From Oryzias latipes (taxonomy: Eukaryota > Chordata > Actinopteri > Beloniformes > Adrianichthyidae): 64,000 bases of DNA. The translations under genes and the position numbers were made by a program. The notes below the pieces were generated by a model. That model was not told the origin of the DNA, did not search any database, and saw nothing but the letters and a program-made list of their open reading frames with translations. Within the stretch, counting starts at the first letter, position 1, and each line of letters opens with the position of its first letter. The stretch is from positions 17,067,582 through 17,131,581 of the forward strand of contig NC_019864.2 in NCBI RefSeq assembly GCF_002234675.1, in the 5' to 3' direction. Positions 11,201 to 22,699 of this stretch are shown piece by piece.

Positions 11201-14200
11201 TCCAGTGAGTGGCGCTGTCAACCTTGTCACTACTCCTGCCACACATGCCATGGTCCTTCTTCAGCAGAATGTGACGTTTGTCTTGGTGGGACTCTCCCTT
11301 CTCCCAGAGGGTGTTACGTTAGCTGTGGAGCGGGAAAATACTATGATGGTGAGTGACCCACATTTAGCTGCTAGTCATGATTTAAAAAAAAAATGAAATT
11401 TAAAAATTTGATATTTGAGAGGATAAGCTTAAGACACTGTAACCAAATGCACTTCAGTCTATGAACATCCTTCCATTTTTGACTAAAATAAGCAAAGATA
11501 TTTTATGTATTTATTTAGCAGTTTGATTATATGAGACAAACTCATCTTAAAGTTAAAGTTCTTGGGGTTAGAATGTTTTTTTTCTTTGTATCACCAGAAA
11601 AGTATTTCTCTTATTTTCTTCGAACCAAGACAGAGTGGAGCTGGGTAAGACAGTTTGATAGACACGTGTGGGCCGTGACTAACAGCTAAAAAGATTTCCA
11701 GGCAGCAGCATTACTAAGGAAACCTCATACTCCTTAGATTAGAACAAGTTTGAAAATGCTTTTAAGCATGGAATTGCATTATCAGAGGATTCAAAGCCTG
11801 GTAGTCAGTAGTTACAAATCAAGTGAGACTTGATGCTACCTTGAAACTGGACCTCCAACTAAATGCTTTTTTCCTCTGCGACATTTGGCTAGGATCAAGT
11901 CTCTCCTATCAAAGCCAAACCTTGAAACTGTTACACATGCTTCTGTTTTGTCCAGGCTAAATTATTGCAGCTCCTTGTACGAAGGGTTGCGTCGATGGTG
12001 AAGCTGCAGCTGGTTCAGAAAGCAGCGGCTTGATTTATCTGTGGTGCAAATAACCCTGATCCTGGTCTCATTGAAATGGCTGCTGGTTAAATTTTTGATT
12101 TTATTAAAATTCTTGTTTTTAGGTTCACAGGCAGGTACTACTCCCGCTTACCTCTTTAGTTTGCTTTTAAAATATATCCTCCCAAAGCCTCTGTGCTCTT
12201 TGGACCAGTGTGTGCTTCTGGTTCTGAGAATTAAAGGCAAGTTCCCTGCATTTTCTGTGTTGGCTCCTAATCTCTGGAACAAACTGCCACCGGCTATTAA
12301 GACTATCTTCTTGGGGTTTTAAACCTAAACCACCACTACCATACCATGGGTTCTGCCTGTCTGACCTTTTATTATGTTTTTAATGTTTTGTTCAGCAGTT
12401 GTTATCTTTTTATCATCATGTTCTTAATTTTTGTTTTAATGTTTTGATCGTTTTAGCGTTTTATTATTTATTAAGGTAATATTCTGGACAGCACTTTGGG
12501 GCTCCTTGAATGGTGGTGGAAGGTGCTTTACGAATGAATGAATGAATGAATGAATGAATGAATGAATGAATGAATGAATGAATGATGAATGAATGAATGA
12601 ATGAATGAATGAATGAATGAATGAATGAATGATGAATGAATGAATGAATGAATGAATGAATGAATGGATAGTTGCCCTGTGAAATAAAAATAATGTGTAA
12701 ATAAAAATAAAAAAACAAATGCAAAGTGTTTTGCACTAAACAAGACAAAATAATTATTATAAAACAAGCACGGAATTAAAACAAAGCCCCCTCCCCAGAT
12801 CTACACATAACCCCCCACCCCCCCAGCTGATGGGGATAGACAAAAGGAAATAGGCTGAGCACGATAGCAAAATATTGGTTGTTTAAAACGCTAATACTTG
12901 GAACCTCTTTCTATGTGGATAGCTGCAAAACGGGCAAATGACCTGTGAACCATTGTCCTTAGTCTGGAATCTGAGAAACAGGTTGGACACTTCACTGTGT
13001 TTTAGCAAAAGCAAAAAAAACTGAGATCTGTTATCAAAGATCCATGGAAGATTCAACAGATCTATTCACAACGGAAAAACTTACAGTAAAGGCTATGGGG
13101 AAAGCATTGCGAATAATAAGATCAAGTCTAGATTGACATCACAAAATGGGCGGCAACCACACAAAGCCGAAGCCTCAGAGATCGAGTCGTCTTACTTCTG
13201 GATAGAAAAATGAGCTGCAAAAATAACCCATATTTCATTAAAAAAATGTTCTTTGTATGCCAAAGGTAATATATTAGTATATATATGGATGTAATTTGCT
13301 CTGAGAGGCTTAATAATAGCATGATATAGGCCCTGTAAGGGATTTTACTCAACATGTACATTCTTGAATTAAAAAATGTATAGAAAAAAATCTGTAAAAA
13401 AAAATGTGTAGAAAAAGCAACAAAAAAAGTGGATAAAAGTGTTTAGCCCCCAAATACTGTATCGACTTCATCTCAAAGATCAAAAGATCTAAAGCTACCT
13501 GAAGTTCCTCTGCATCATCGGCATGCCTAAAAACTGAAATAGGAACAGGCTGTTCCGTCACAGGCTACAACACTTAAACAAAGGCAGCTTTTGGAGGAAC
13601 AAGAAGATACGAATACAGCTGAAAGAAAAAGAGCTGAAAATTCAACCTGGTTGATTTAAACAGCTAAAATCTATAATTCAAAGTTCTGTAAAGGATTGGT
13701 CGTTTCATGATGTAAGAACATTCACTGTGAGATGCATGTAAACCCGGTCAGCAAGAACAATGTCACGGAATAGAAAGTGGCTTAAAGAGAAACAAATGAA
13801 ATCTATGTTCATTGGCTCATCATTCAGAAGAGAATATCACATCTAGTACATCCTGATGCTTTAGTGACAGCAATGCAGTGACAAACAATGTCCTGGAACA
13901 GAAATTCTTGAAAAGCAACATCATATTTCTACTCTTCCTCATCCAAATGTCCCTAACTTAAAGGGAGACAATTAGGATTATGGACTTGTAGTCAGAGTCT
14001 TTAGAGAGTAGACCAAAAAGCCACATGATTCACCTTTGGTTTTTTGGAGCAATGCAGCTGTAGACATCAGAGGAGGTGAGTGCAGTTGTTTTTACACGTA
14101 TAAAGACCAAAATAGAAAAAAACATACAGAAAATAATATTATGAATGTTAAGATTGAATATTTATGGCTTACATGAATAATGCTTTCAATTGGCCTACCA

Positions 14201-17200
14201 TCAAGGGCAAATGATTGTGAATATCTCAACACACTCACTCTTATCCTCACCAACGACTGTAATGTAAAGACTTTCTCACCAAGCCAACTTCCTGTTGGCT
14301 TAGAAACCTGAATCTCTTTATGGATTCAATACATTCATTATCCAGCATGAAAGTTTAGGTCTGGAATGTTTAAGGCTTATTGATGATTCTGAGGCAGTAA
14401 CATAGACTTTTTTATGTGGATTTAGAAAATGCTGCAGGTTTAATGAGCAAACACAATGAACATACCTGGATTAAATGTTTCCAACACAGCCTACTCTATT
14501 AAAGAGGATAAAAAAAAAAAAGATTACGGTAACTAAACTAAGCTCTCCATCTTTCACTACTCACTCTGGCCCGAATCAAACAATGCAACACGAATAAAGA
14601 TCTAAGACATAAATTTAAATTTATTTAATAAATAGAAATTGAAACCAATTTCTATTAAAGACATTTTAACAAACTAAGTTCATATACGGCTCTAAAATGG
14701 AACAACAAATTTAAATCATATCAGGCCATTGTTTGGCTGATATTAAAGATAGGGTTAACACTTAAAACTGCATATATTTGAACACCATTCTTGTTACATC
14801 CTACCGAGTGCTTTCATGGGGTCTCACAGGAAGTTAGTTTTGCTGAACACAACAAATTACAATCCACATCACTTATTCAGTTTGATCAATTATGAAAGCA
14901 AATATATAGCAAATGATCTAAGCAGTTCCTTAACTTCAAATTGTGAGAGTGATATAATAAAACAAATAATCTTTAAAAGGGATGCAAAGTTAAAAAAGCT
15001 GTGAAACATCCCAACCCTAAAGGAGGTAACGGATCATTTTAGCAGTTTGTTTATTTGTCCTATAAATAATATAAATGCATACATCTAGAGCTTTTTACAA
15101 CAGTTTTTTACAATATGTAAATATTTTAAATGGTCTGATGTTGCATATGATTTTACTTTAATAGATGGAGTGTTATCCCAGTTTGGATCAGGTTTGTGTT
15201 AATGCTCACCGATTCATTTCAGGGAAACTTCGTGAATGTCGCAAGTGCAACACTACCTGCAACACCTGCTTTGGTCAAGAGGGCCAGTATTGTTCTTCTT
15301 GTTCCAAAGGTATTGACAGTTACTACACTGACCCAAAACATCCGTCTGTTTCACATTTTACATTATGCACACTTTGCATGTCACAGGATATTACCTGGAT
15401 AAGGTGGGTTCTTGTGTACGGCAGTGTCCCTCAGGCTCCTATCTAAACCCTGTCCGTCAACAATGTGAGGACTGCTCATCAAACTGCGAGGAGTGCTTGG
15501 ACACTATGGATAACTGCATCAGCTGCTCCAAAGACACCAACAAGCCTTTTCTCCATCTGGGACAGTGCTGGTCGAGTTGCCCAGAGTAAGCACTTGGATT
15601 TAAAAACAGAAAGCTCTGAAATGTTGCAGTTCCTTCTCATTTTTTAATTTTCTGTCTCCTGATTTCCCTTACAGTGGTTCCTTTGAAGGTCCAGATGGGA
15701 CTTGTGAACCGTGTGATAGCTCCTGTCTGACTTGTGATGAGACGAAAACTCAGTGTCTGTCTTGTCCTGAAGGCCACTTCTTAGATGCTGGTACATGTGG
15801 CCTGAACTGTTCTTTGCGCACATACCCTGCAGAAGATGGCACCTGCAGACACTGTCCTCCCCACTGTGATGTGTGCACTGATGAAAAGAACTGTTTCAGT
15901 GAGTTCCTATGTTTCGGAATGCTACTGATTTCGAGGAAAACTGATGACTTACTGATCTTTTCACCCCTTTCTTGTATTTCATTACAGAGTGCTCTTTCCT
16001 CTACTTAATGCTCAATGGGTTTTGTAAGGCTGGGTGTCCCGAGGGTTATTATGAAGACATGGAGGAGGGTCGCTGTGGTCAGTGCCACCCTACCTGCGAC
16101 AGCTGTTCAGGCCCCGAGGCAGATGATTGTGAGACCTGTGCAACTTTCAGTCCAAAGCTATATAAAGGTGCATGTCTCCTTGAATGTCCCACTGGTACAT
16201 ACTATGAGGCAACAGCTGTGGAGTGTCAAGGTGAGCCTCGTTGATTTTTAATGTCATAAATACACATTTTCACATATTAGTATCTTAAACACACACAATG
16301 AATGACATTTAAGAGTTTATATTTAAGAGGAGGGGAGGTAGGGACCAAGGTTGGGCCAAAGGAATGAAATAAAGAAAACAAAACACAGTGAACTATCACT
16401 GCTCTAGAACAGAACCAGAAAACAAAAGTCTCACTGACTTATCTACAAAGAGGGGATGAAACATACAAGAGGTGGCAACAACCAACTTACCTAGTGTGTT
16501 TAACAGAAAGAAAGCTACATGTGGTGTACAGGGTACCCAGTCGTAAACCTCCCACACTCTCCAACATAAAGAGCTGTTCACATTCATCTAGGTTGTGATC
16601 CAGAAAGATCTCTGCTCTCAAGTGATCCACAGGAGCTTATATGCTGGTGCCTGGTGGCTGGCTCTGGGGCCTGATTGCACAGCTCGCCAGGTCTCCACCA
16701 GGTGTCTTCACTCACAGGAAGCATATGCAACCCATGCAGCAAATGCAGAGGCAGGAGGAAAAAAAACAGTGGAAAAACCCCTGCATGTAACAGTCTCTGT
16801 CTACATAATATTTTGTAAACTAAATTCAGTTTTTGGTTCGTCTGGGCTCGTAGAGGATCTTGGATAGGTGCGGCCGCATCTTAAAGGGGGTGCAGGTGTG
16901 TCGTTCACTGTGGCCCGTTAGGCCACCTTAACCCTTATATTGTGTTTGTGTCAAAATTGACCCATTTTCTCACGGGTCAATTTTGACCTGACCTCAGTGT
17001 AAGGGTTAAGGGATGTCATGAAAATGAAATGTTCAATTGTCGTGCCGGTTGTAAATGTATCATGAAGTATTTGTAAGAATAGTGTCAGTTACATGCACTT
17101 ATGATGTGTGGAGGAGGCTGTTGTACAGTACCCTTTACACCACACTCTAGTCATTAGTAAGTTGAGTCCACTGGCTCCTTACTGACTGCGCACAAATGCT

Positions 17201-20200
17201 GCATGCACGGGTTTGCAGGTGAAACGTAAGTGCCTGAAGGATGCCCCACACAAACTACGCTCAAATTTTCAGATTTCATCATTTCCAACTGTCCGGCTGC
17301 AAAGAGCTTGCACAAGTAGCTTAACAGCACCAACGGGCCCCTAGCTCAGTGCGCAGGGGTTCTGGGGAAGATTGAAAAATGAAAAATCCGTACAATGTGC
17401 TTCTCACCCACTTCACTCTTACTTACCCTTATGTGTTGTTTAAGCGTTCGCTACAACTTGTCGCCTGGAGCATGCCCGTGTAACCCTTGTGCTATCCTAG
17501 GCACTTCAACGTTGGGTCATCTAGACCCACTAGACAGTGTTCTGAACCTTTTTTCTTCAATGATTTGTGATCCTCACTGGTGTCCATGGATTACATGAAA
17601 TCTTTCCACCTTTATCCACTTTGACATGATAGGAAGAACACATCAAAGTAAGGGTGGGGTCATCTAAGATAGCACAAGGGGTTAAAGAAACATGGTTGAA
17701 CATATTCTCGCTGTGGGCTCTCTGAGTGTTCTACAAACTTAAAAATAAAACCTGTGTGCCCTGTATAGATTTGCCCATTATTTCCCTGCAGACAGCCCAT
17801 TTCCACCCATGAGGGCAGTTCTGACTAAGGTGTAAAGTAAAAAAAGATTTTTTTAGGTTCCCAAGGTAATAGAAAAAACATAGTTTACCAAAGCAGAAGA
17901 TACATATCGTTTGACCAAATCCAACTTAAGCAGAGAAAATTCTTAAAAGATCTAATGGCTATAAAAACCTCAATACACAAACTACAACTAATGCACTTCC
18001 AGTCTACTGAAAAAACTGTTCTCATCCACCTGCTGTTCCATGTACTGAGCATTGGTTCATGTCAAATATTTATTCTAGCAACTCCATACTAAATATTGAC
18101 TCCTCGACAGGAAGTTATTCTTAATAAACGTCTTTTTTATTTGTAGACTTAAATATAATTTATAATTGAGTCATGTATGTATAACTAAAGCAACATGTGG
18201 GAAATGAGTACATTTCAGACACAGGTAACATAAATAATTTAGATTGGGAATTATGAAACAATCCATGGTAGGTCATTAAACCAACTTTAATGGTGTGTTG
18301 ACACAAAGGTGTCTCATTTACACCTGAGTTTCAGGTTTAGCTTAGCCTGACTACATACACAGTATGTGATCCAAAGTTTTGACGTCAAAGTATTTATTCA
18401 TTTATACTCTAGTCTCTGTGCTCACAAATTAAACATTTATCCTCCATTATGTTCATTCTGTATTTTTTAACCCTATCTGCCACATCAATGAGCTCACAAA
18501 GCTGTCAGCAAATTTTCCATACATTTTATTTGAAGCTTTTATAGTGGTGGCCTTTATGATCTTTGTGTGTAACAGATGTATAACCCCAAACCATTACAAC
18601 ACAATTGTAACTTTAATGCACACTTCCAGTATGACTTTTTTGTGAGGTGGTCTAACTTGTCTGGTTATTTTTCAGAATGTCACCAAACATGCATGAGTTG
18701 CTCAGGCCCAGATCCAAACCAGTGCACCCAGTGTGAGAAGGGACTCGTGCTGGATCCAAACACATTACTGTGCGGTGTGACGGGTGACACGGCGTGCCCA
18801 CCAAGGACCTACCTCCATGACGACCAGTTCACATGCATGGGGTGCCACCAGCACTGTTACTCCTGTGAGGGACCCGGCCACAATGAGTGCCAGACCTGCG
18901 CCATCCCCCGATATTTACACAGTGAGCAGTTTTAGCTAATGTTTAAGTGAATGCACAGAGGACGCATTTTCAAAAATCAGCACAAAACTGATTAGTTAAA
19001 GCAGCATTCATTACGCTCTGAGATAACAGAGCAGAATCATTTATCTTCGAGCTGTAAAGTCTTCTGGGACTTGATAACAGTCTTGATGCCTGATGAATAA
19101 TGTAACTTCAGTCTGAGTCATGGCTTTTGTCTTGTAGTCTGAGCAGCTAACGTCCTCTCTGGACCTTGGAAAGTTTCTGCGTAGCAATGACTTTTTTTCA
19201 AATTCGCCTTTGCTAAAACCAAATTTATGACATAACAGCAACATCTGGATTGGTCATTGGTTTAGTAAATCCAAATATTATATAAGAAAAAAGAATTACA
19301 CTAAATGTCAGATAGGGATGAAGCCAAAATACATTTCAGCAATATTTTTTCCTCAAACATATTATTTTCAAAAAGCATGTCTTAAATTATATGAAAATAT
19401 AAACAAATGATAATTCAGTTAAATTATGTATTAAAAGTCTTATAAAAACAGAATTTAAACACACACATACAGTATGTATAAATATACACATATGTGTATT
19501 GCACATATATTTTATAGCACACAAAATTAAAAAATGAATCAATGAATCATCAGGACCTTTAATTGTATTTTAAATTCACCATAAAAAGTGGAAAATAAAT
19601 GGCCTTTGCATGGTGCTAATAACTTACATTTTACTATTATAAATAAACTGAAGAAAAAATAATCGTGTCACATTCATTTTGCATTAAATGTGACATTACA
19701 GCTGAGATTTATAACAAAGACAATCCACCAAAATGCACAGCCTCTCTGTTTTACAATTTAGATGAGCTTTTTAAAAGTCAATTTGTGTTTTTGGAAGCGG
19801 ATAATGGAAAACCAGAGTGCAGATTGAGGCTAATCTGGTAAATAAAAACTAATAGATGGCAAATTAAGCCCTGAGATGGATTCGCAACCTCTCCGGGGTG
19901 TGTCCCACTGTAGCCGGGACAGGCTCCAGCAACCCCGTGATCCCGAAAAGAATATAGCGGGTTAAGAAAATGGACAACGAAAAGTGTCAAACTTAGACAT
20001 GACCAAAACCAATAAGATTTTATGGAAAAAAAAAAATATGAGAGGGCAGATTGTGGAAAGCAGTTCTTAGTCATTCACAAACGTTTCTGCACTGAATGGT
20101 GACAGAAGCTTGGTGTGATAAAGACACTGAAGGAACAGAAAAGGAAAGCTAAACTGAAGAGACCTCGAACGCAAAACAATGTATGACTTTCACAAAACCA

Positions 20201-21370
20201 ATAAATTCCAGCAAAACAAGAACAACTAAAGTCTTCTCTTCTTTATCACTCTCTATTGATAATGCCTTTTTGTTGTCTTTGCTATTTTCTAGATGGCAGC
20301 TGTGTGACAGGATGTCCAAGTGGTACATACAATGCAAAGCAGGAAGCTGATGGACAGGAACTGGGATTTTGTTTGCCGTGTGACCACGCTTGTTCCACTT
20401 GCACTGCAGCTTCTCCAAGAGACTGTCTTACTTGTTCTTCAGGATACCTGAGGCTTTATCAACTCTGTCTCACACACTGTCCCACTGGGTAGCAAACAAA
20501 AGCTCAAACCATTGTTGTATTTAATCGGGAAAGACAATGTATAAGTTAGAAACAAATCCCAAACTTCTTACAAAGCAGTAATAATATTTAGCCTTGTATT
20601 TTTAGCATGTAAAAAACATATTTTTCGTTTTTATAATATTGATGTATTCATATTTTTATAACATGAAATATTGCATTACTACTATTTCTGCATAGCAGGT
20701 TTGGTCTTAAACTCGATGTAGGTTTTTTAACCTCTGATCTGATCATTTCTGTACTAACTAAGAATAAAAGTCAAAAGAAGATTTTGCTGATCACATGGTA
20801 TGTTTCCACAGATATTACAAGGAGGGATTCCACTGTCAGAAATGCGATGAGTCGTGCGAGCTTTGCACCGGAGCAGGTCCGGAGTCCTGCAGAACCTGTC
20901 CAGCTCCTCTCCTGGAGGTCCAAGGAACCAGGCTTTGTGTTGAGCGCTGTCCTCCCCGCTTTTATCAAATGGAGGAGAGCTGTAAACAGTGTCACACCAG
21001 CTGCCTGACCTGCACTGGTACGGAGAAGGAAATGAAACCAATATTTATCTTTGCAGTGCGTCAACATTTATTGTATTTGTTTGACTTTTTTTATATGACT
21101 GCATCTAAAGATTCCTCGCCTCAGAGCTGCCTGACATGCGACTGGGGCAACATTTTAAAGGACAAAGTTTGCTATCCGCGCTGTGAGGAGGGACAATACT
21201 TCTCTGAACAGGTGTGCTCACCTGACTGACGTATTTTGGGGCATGTTTGTCCTTCAAAACTTTTTTTGTTTTGTTTTGATAGTCCAACTTAGGAGTCAGA
21301 TTTGTATTTATATATATATTTTAATGATTAGTGGTAACCAAAATTTCTAAACTTGGATAGTTGAAAATCA

Positions 21371-21414
<44 letters not shown>

Positions 21415-22146
21415 TTAGCTCAATACACAGATTTGTGTCACTCTGTTTGAAAGATACACAAACCTAAAAATTGAATTTGTATCTTTAAATGATTCTATAG
21501 GTGTTATTTTTTCTTTGCAGGAGACTTGTGAGCTCTGTGACACCTCCTGCAGGCACTGCTTCGGCCCTAAACCAGACCAGTGCCTGACTTGCCACAGAGA
21601 CTTTGCCCTCCACGCTGTTGAAAACCGTTGTGCTCGCTGCTGTCGGGCTGAAGACAACTCCACCAACTGCTGTGTTTGTGACAGCCGCTCAGGTAACGGT
21701 TGAAGAAGGAACCCCCTCAGGTGTTTTGACAATGAGCAGTCCAAAATAAAGTCGTCTTCTCATTTCCAGCTCTTTGCGTGGAGGCCCCACAATTGCAATC
21801 AAGAGGCGGCCAAGCGACAGACATGAGCATGTCCGCCAGAGATCTGAAGCACACCTCAGCTGCTTTGCCTGTTGCCCTGATGCTGTCTGCCGGATTGGCC
21901 CTGGCTTTGTTTGCTCTGATGAAGGCTTACACCAGAAAGAGGCTTTGCTGGAAACGGAGCTACGAGAGTCTGAACAGCAACCCCAACATCAACATGCCCC
22001 ACGGGGTGCCTGAGCCGGACAGTGGAGACGAGGTGGATGTGGTGTACACCAGCAGGGGTGGATCAGTGTTCCGGCGCTACAGCTTCATACACGAGCAAGA
22101 CACAGGCCCGGATGGAGTTGAAAACTCTTTCCCTGGTCAGTCTTAG
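5230..22146 (+). CDS. furin-like Cys-rich repeat membrane protein, PCSK5-B-like without protease
   Basis: Sixteen coding exons: 5230-5413, 7409-7612, 7690-7758, 7916-7958, 9945-10084, 11157-11348, 15223-15309, 15387-15585, 15675-15898, 15988-16230, 18676-18921, 20293-20488, 20812-21017, 21111-21211, 21521-21692, 21770-22146. Spliced length is 2,883 nt, 960 residues, and every junction is in frame. Residues 1-20 form a signal peptide (MRHLVASLAVFLALCVEIVG). About 16 modules with the core CxxCxxxCxxC follow (e.g. CLPCISNCELC, CQPCHYSCHTC, CKQCHTSCLTC), then a degenerate one. A hydrophobic segment spans about 866-886, with a basic stop (KAYTRKR) and a 74-residue tail holding GDEVDVVYTSRGGSVFRRYS, which resembles the PCSK5-B tail. 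No subtilisin domain lies upstream within 5 kb. By family, such domains bind cell-surface or matrix partners; this protein's role is unknown. The exon 5 acceptor is weak (alternative 6 nt upstream), and further phase-symmetric exons could have been missed. Confidence 0.85.
7018..7125. repeat. AT-rich imperfect palindrome in intron 1
   Basis: The sequence from 'aacaacaataatatttaaaa' to 'aacaacaatatttaaaaatt' encloses about 70 bases made only of tat/ata blocks, partly self-complementary (atattatataacataacatatt...). It could form a cruciform-like structure. It looks like low-complexity expansion rather than a functional element. Confidence 0.5.
8000..9900. other. intron 4, no repeat or gene recognised
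   Basis: A long intron of the furin-repeat gene with mixed composition. The 8900-9460 part is somewhat less AT-rich, but no exon with a Cys-rich frame and proper splice sites was seen. The flanking exons join cleanly (…QGYVL / HQCRRHCP…), so no missing exon is required. Confidence 0.4.
10625..11034. mobile_element. hAT-type MITE, 410 bp, inside an intron
   Basis: The left end is caggggtctgtaacctta and the right end is taaggttgcagacccctg. They are 18-bp inverted repeats with one mismatch. The flanking 8-mers ttctattc and tactatac agree at 6 of 8 positions, consistent with a decayed 8-bp hAT target duplication. There is no open frame. It lies in the intron before coding exon 6, whose acceptor is only about 120 bp away. 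Confidence 0.85.
11820..12532 (+). mobile_element. LINE (L2/CR1-like) 3' end, decayed
   Basis: In the + direction the sequence carries, in order and with frame breaks, the C-terminal features of fish L2-like reverse-transcriptase ORFs: a 'LSRLNYCSSL'-type segment near 11950, 'KLQLVQKAAA' near 12005, 'PDPGLIEMAAG' near 12055, and 'RIKGKFPAFSVLAPNLWNKL' near 12220-12290. It ends with the typical 'acagcactttggggctcctt' tail at about 12490, followed directly by a tetranucleotide repeat. It is 5'-truncated and inactive, and lies within the intron before coding exon 7. Confidence 0.75.
12533..12666. repeat. (ATGA)n microsatellite
   Basis: About 134 bp of near-perfect tetranucleotide repeat, with two single-unit slips (ATGATGA) near 12585 and 12630. 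It begins exactly where the LINE 3' tail ends, so it probably grew from the retrotransposon's own short repeat tail. The long His/Ser/Phe/Ile frames on the minus strand here are artefacts of the repeat. Confidence 0.95.
12780..15200. other. intron sequence, nothing recognised
   Basis: AT-rich intronic DNA before coding exon 7 with short A runs and a C-rich patch near 12806-12825. No Cys-rich exon, RNA gene or mobile-element end was recognised. Confidence 0.4.
16928..17009. mobile_element. 82-bp TTAA-flanked palindromic mini-element
   Basis: Both ends read ttaaccctta / taagggttaa, a perfect inverted pair bounded by TTAA on each side. Inside, 'tcaaaattgaccca' and 'gggtcaattttga' form a second complementary pair, so almost the whole element can fold on itself. 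TTAA target duplication with CCC..GGG termini is the signature of piggyBac-type elements; assignment is by that signature only. Confidence 0.6.
17480..17685. mobile_element. piggyBac-like MITE, copy 1
   Basis: The left end is taacccttgtgctatc and the right end gatagcacaaggggtta, which are inverted repeats. The interior matches 45590-45803 in inverted orientation over its full length, including 'ccatggattacatgaaatct' and 'gggtcatctagacccac'. The TTAA at the left has decayed to GTAA. No coding capacity. It sits in the intron before coding exon 11. Confidence 0.8.
17690..18670. other. intron sequence, nothing recognised
   Basis: AT-rich intronic DNA between the MITE and coding exon 11. No repeat ends or exon-like frames were seen. 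Confidence 0.4.
19855..19985 (+). repeat. fish interspersed repeat (same family as 26.6 kb)
   Basis: The order 'gatggattcgcaacctctcc', 'gggtgtgtccc', 'gggacaggctccagcaaccc' and 'agcgggttaagaaaatgga' is a very common fish dispersed repeat. The same order appears on the opposite strand at 26566-26700. It probably derives from a retrotransposon tail; I cannot assign the family. Confidence 0.65.
21373..21415. repeat. (CT)n(AT)n microsatellite
   Basis: About 30 bp of perfect CT dinucleotides followed by about 13 bp of AT dinucleotides, in the intron before coding exon 15, about 105 bp upstream of its acceptor. Confidence 0.95.
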
Positions 22147-22281
22147 ATGTTTCCGGAGTGTACAGGACGTATTTTGGGTGCTCTGCATCAGCAAGGAAAG
22201 AACATTTCAAAGTAATTTAGTTTATGTTCATTGTGGACTTTTACTTTGTATGCTTTCACGTGGAAGTATCAATTTTTATTA

Positions 22282-22287
22282 ATTAAA
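22282..22287 (+). terminator. candidate poly(A) signal (ATTAAA), furin-repeat gene
   Basis: ATTAAA 136 bp after the stop codon. A second ATTAAA lies at 22398-22403. Either could end the transcript. The second leaves less than 300 bp before the gcnt3 start codon. Confidence 0.4.
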
Positions 22288-22397
22288 GTGCCTGTATCTT
22301 TATAAAGCAAATTGTTAGACAAGTGATCAAGCAGTGTAAGAAAACCATGTATTGTAAATTTGTATAAATGTGTTCCTATGGCCTTTTTGAACTGGAT

Positions 22398-22403
22398 ATT
22401 AAA
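22398..22403 (+). terminator. second candidate poly(A) signal (ATTAAA), furin-repeat gene
   Basis: Downstream alternative to the signal at 22282. No canonical AATAAA is present between the stop codon and gcnt3, so one of these two ATTAAA sites is the likeliest end of the transcript. Confidence 0.4.
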
Positions 22404-22699
22404 GAAGGATTTGTGAAACCGTCGATTGGATTGTACACAAAGAATGACTGATATCATCATTGATGAGACCACATTTGATAGCAAACACTGCTGTCAAACA
22501 TCCACCAGGATATGTCATTTGTCAGGTCCTTTTTGGAAAAGCTGTAGCTTCCAAGAAGGATCCTCCTTTTGTGTTTTCGTAAGACACACCTCCGAGGGTT
22601 CCAGGTTCATTTATTTAATGAAGTGTTGCTGCCCGTCCTTCAGAGACCAAGCTGCTCTGAGGACGGAGTCACAAATCTGATGTCAGTCAAATCAAGGAA

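Noticed and set aside
12464-12767. His/Ser/Phe/Ile-repeat open frames on the minus strand
   Set aside because: They are translations of the (ATGA)n microsatellite and carry no independent evidence of coding.
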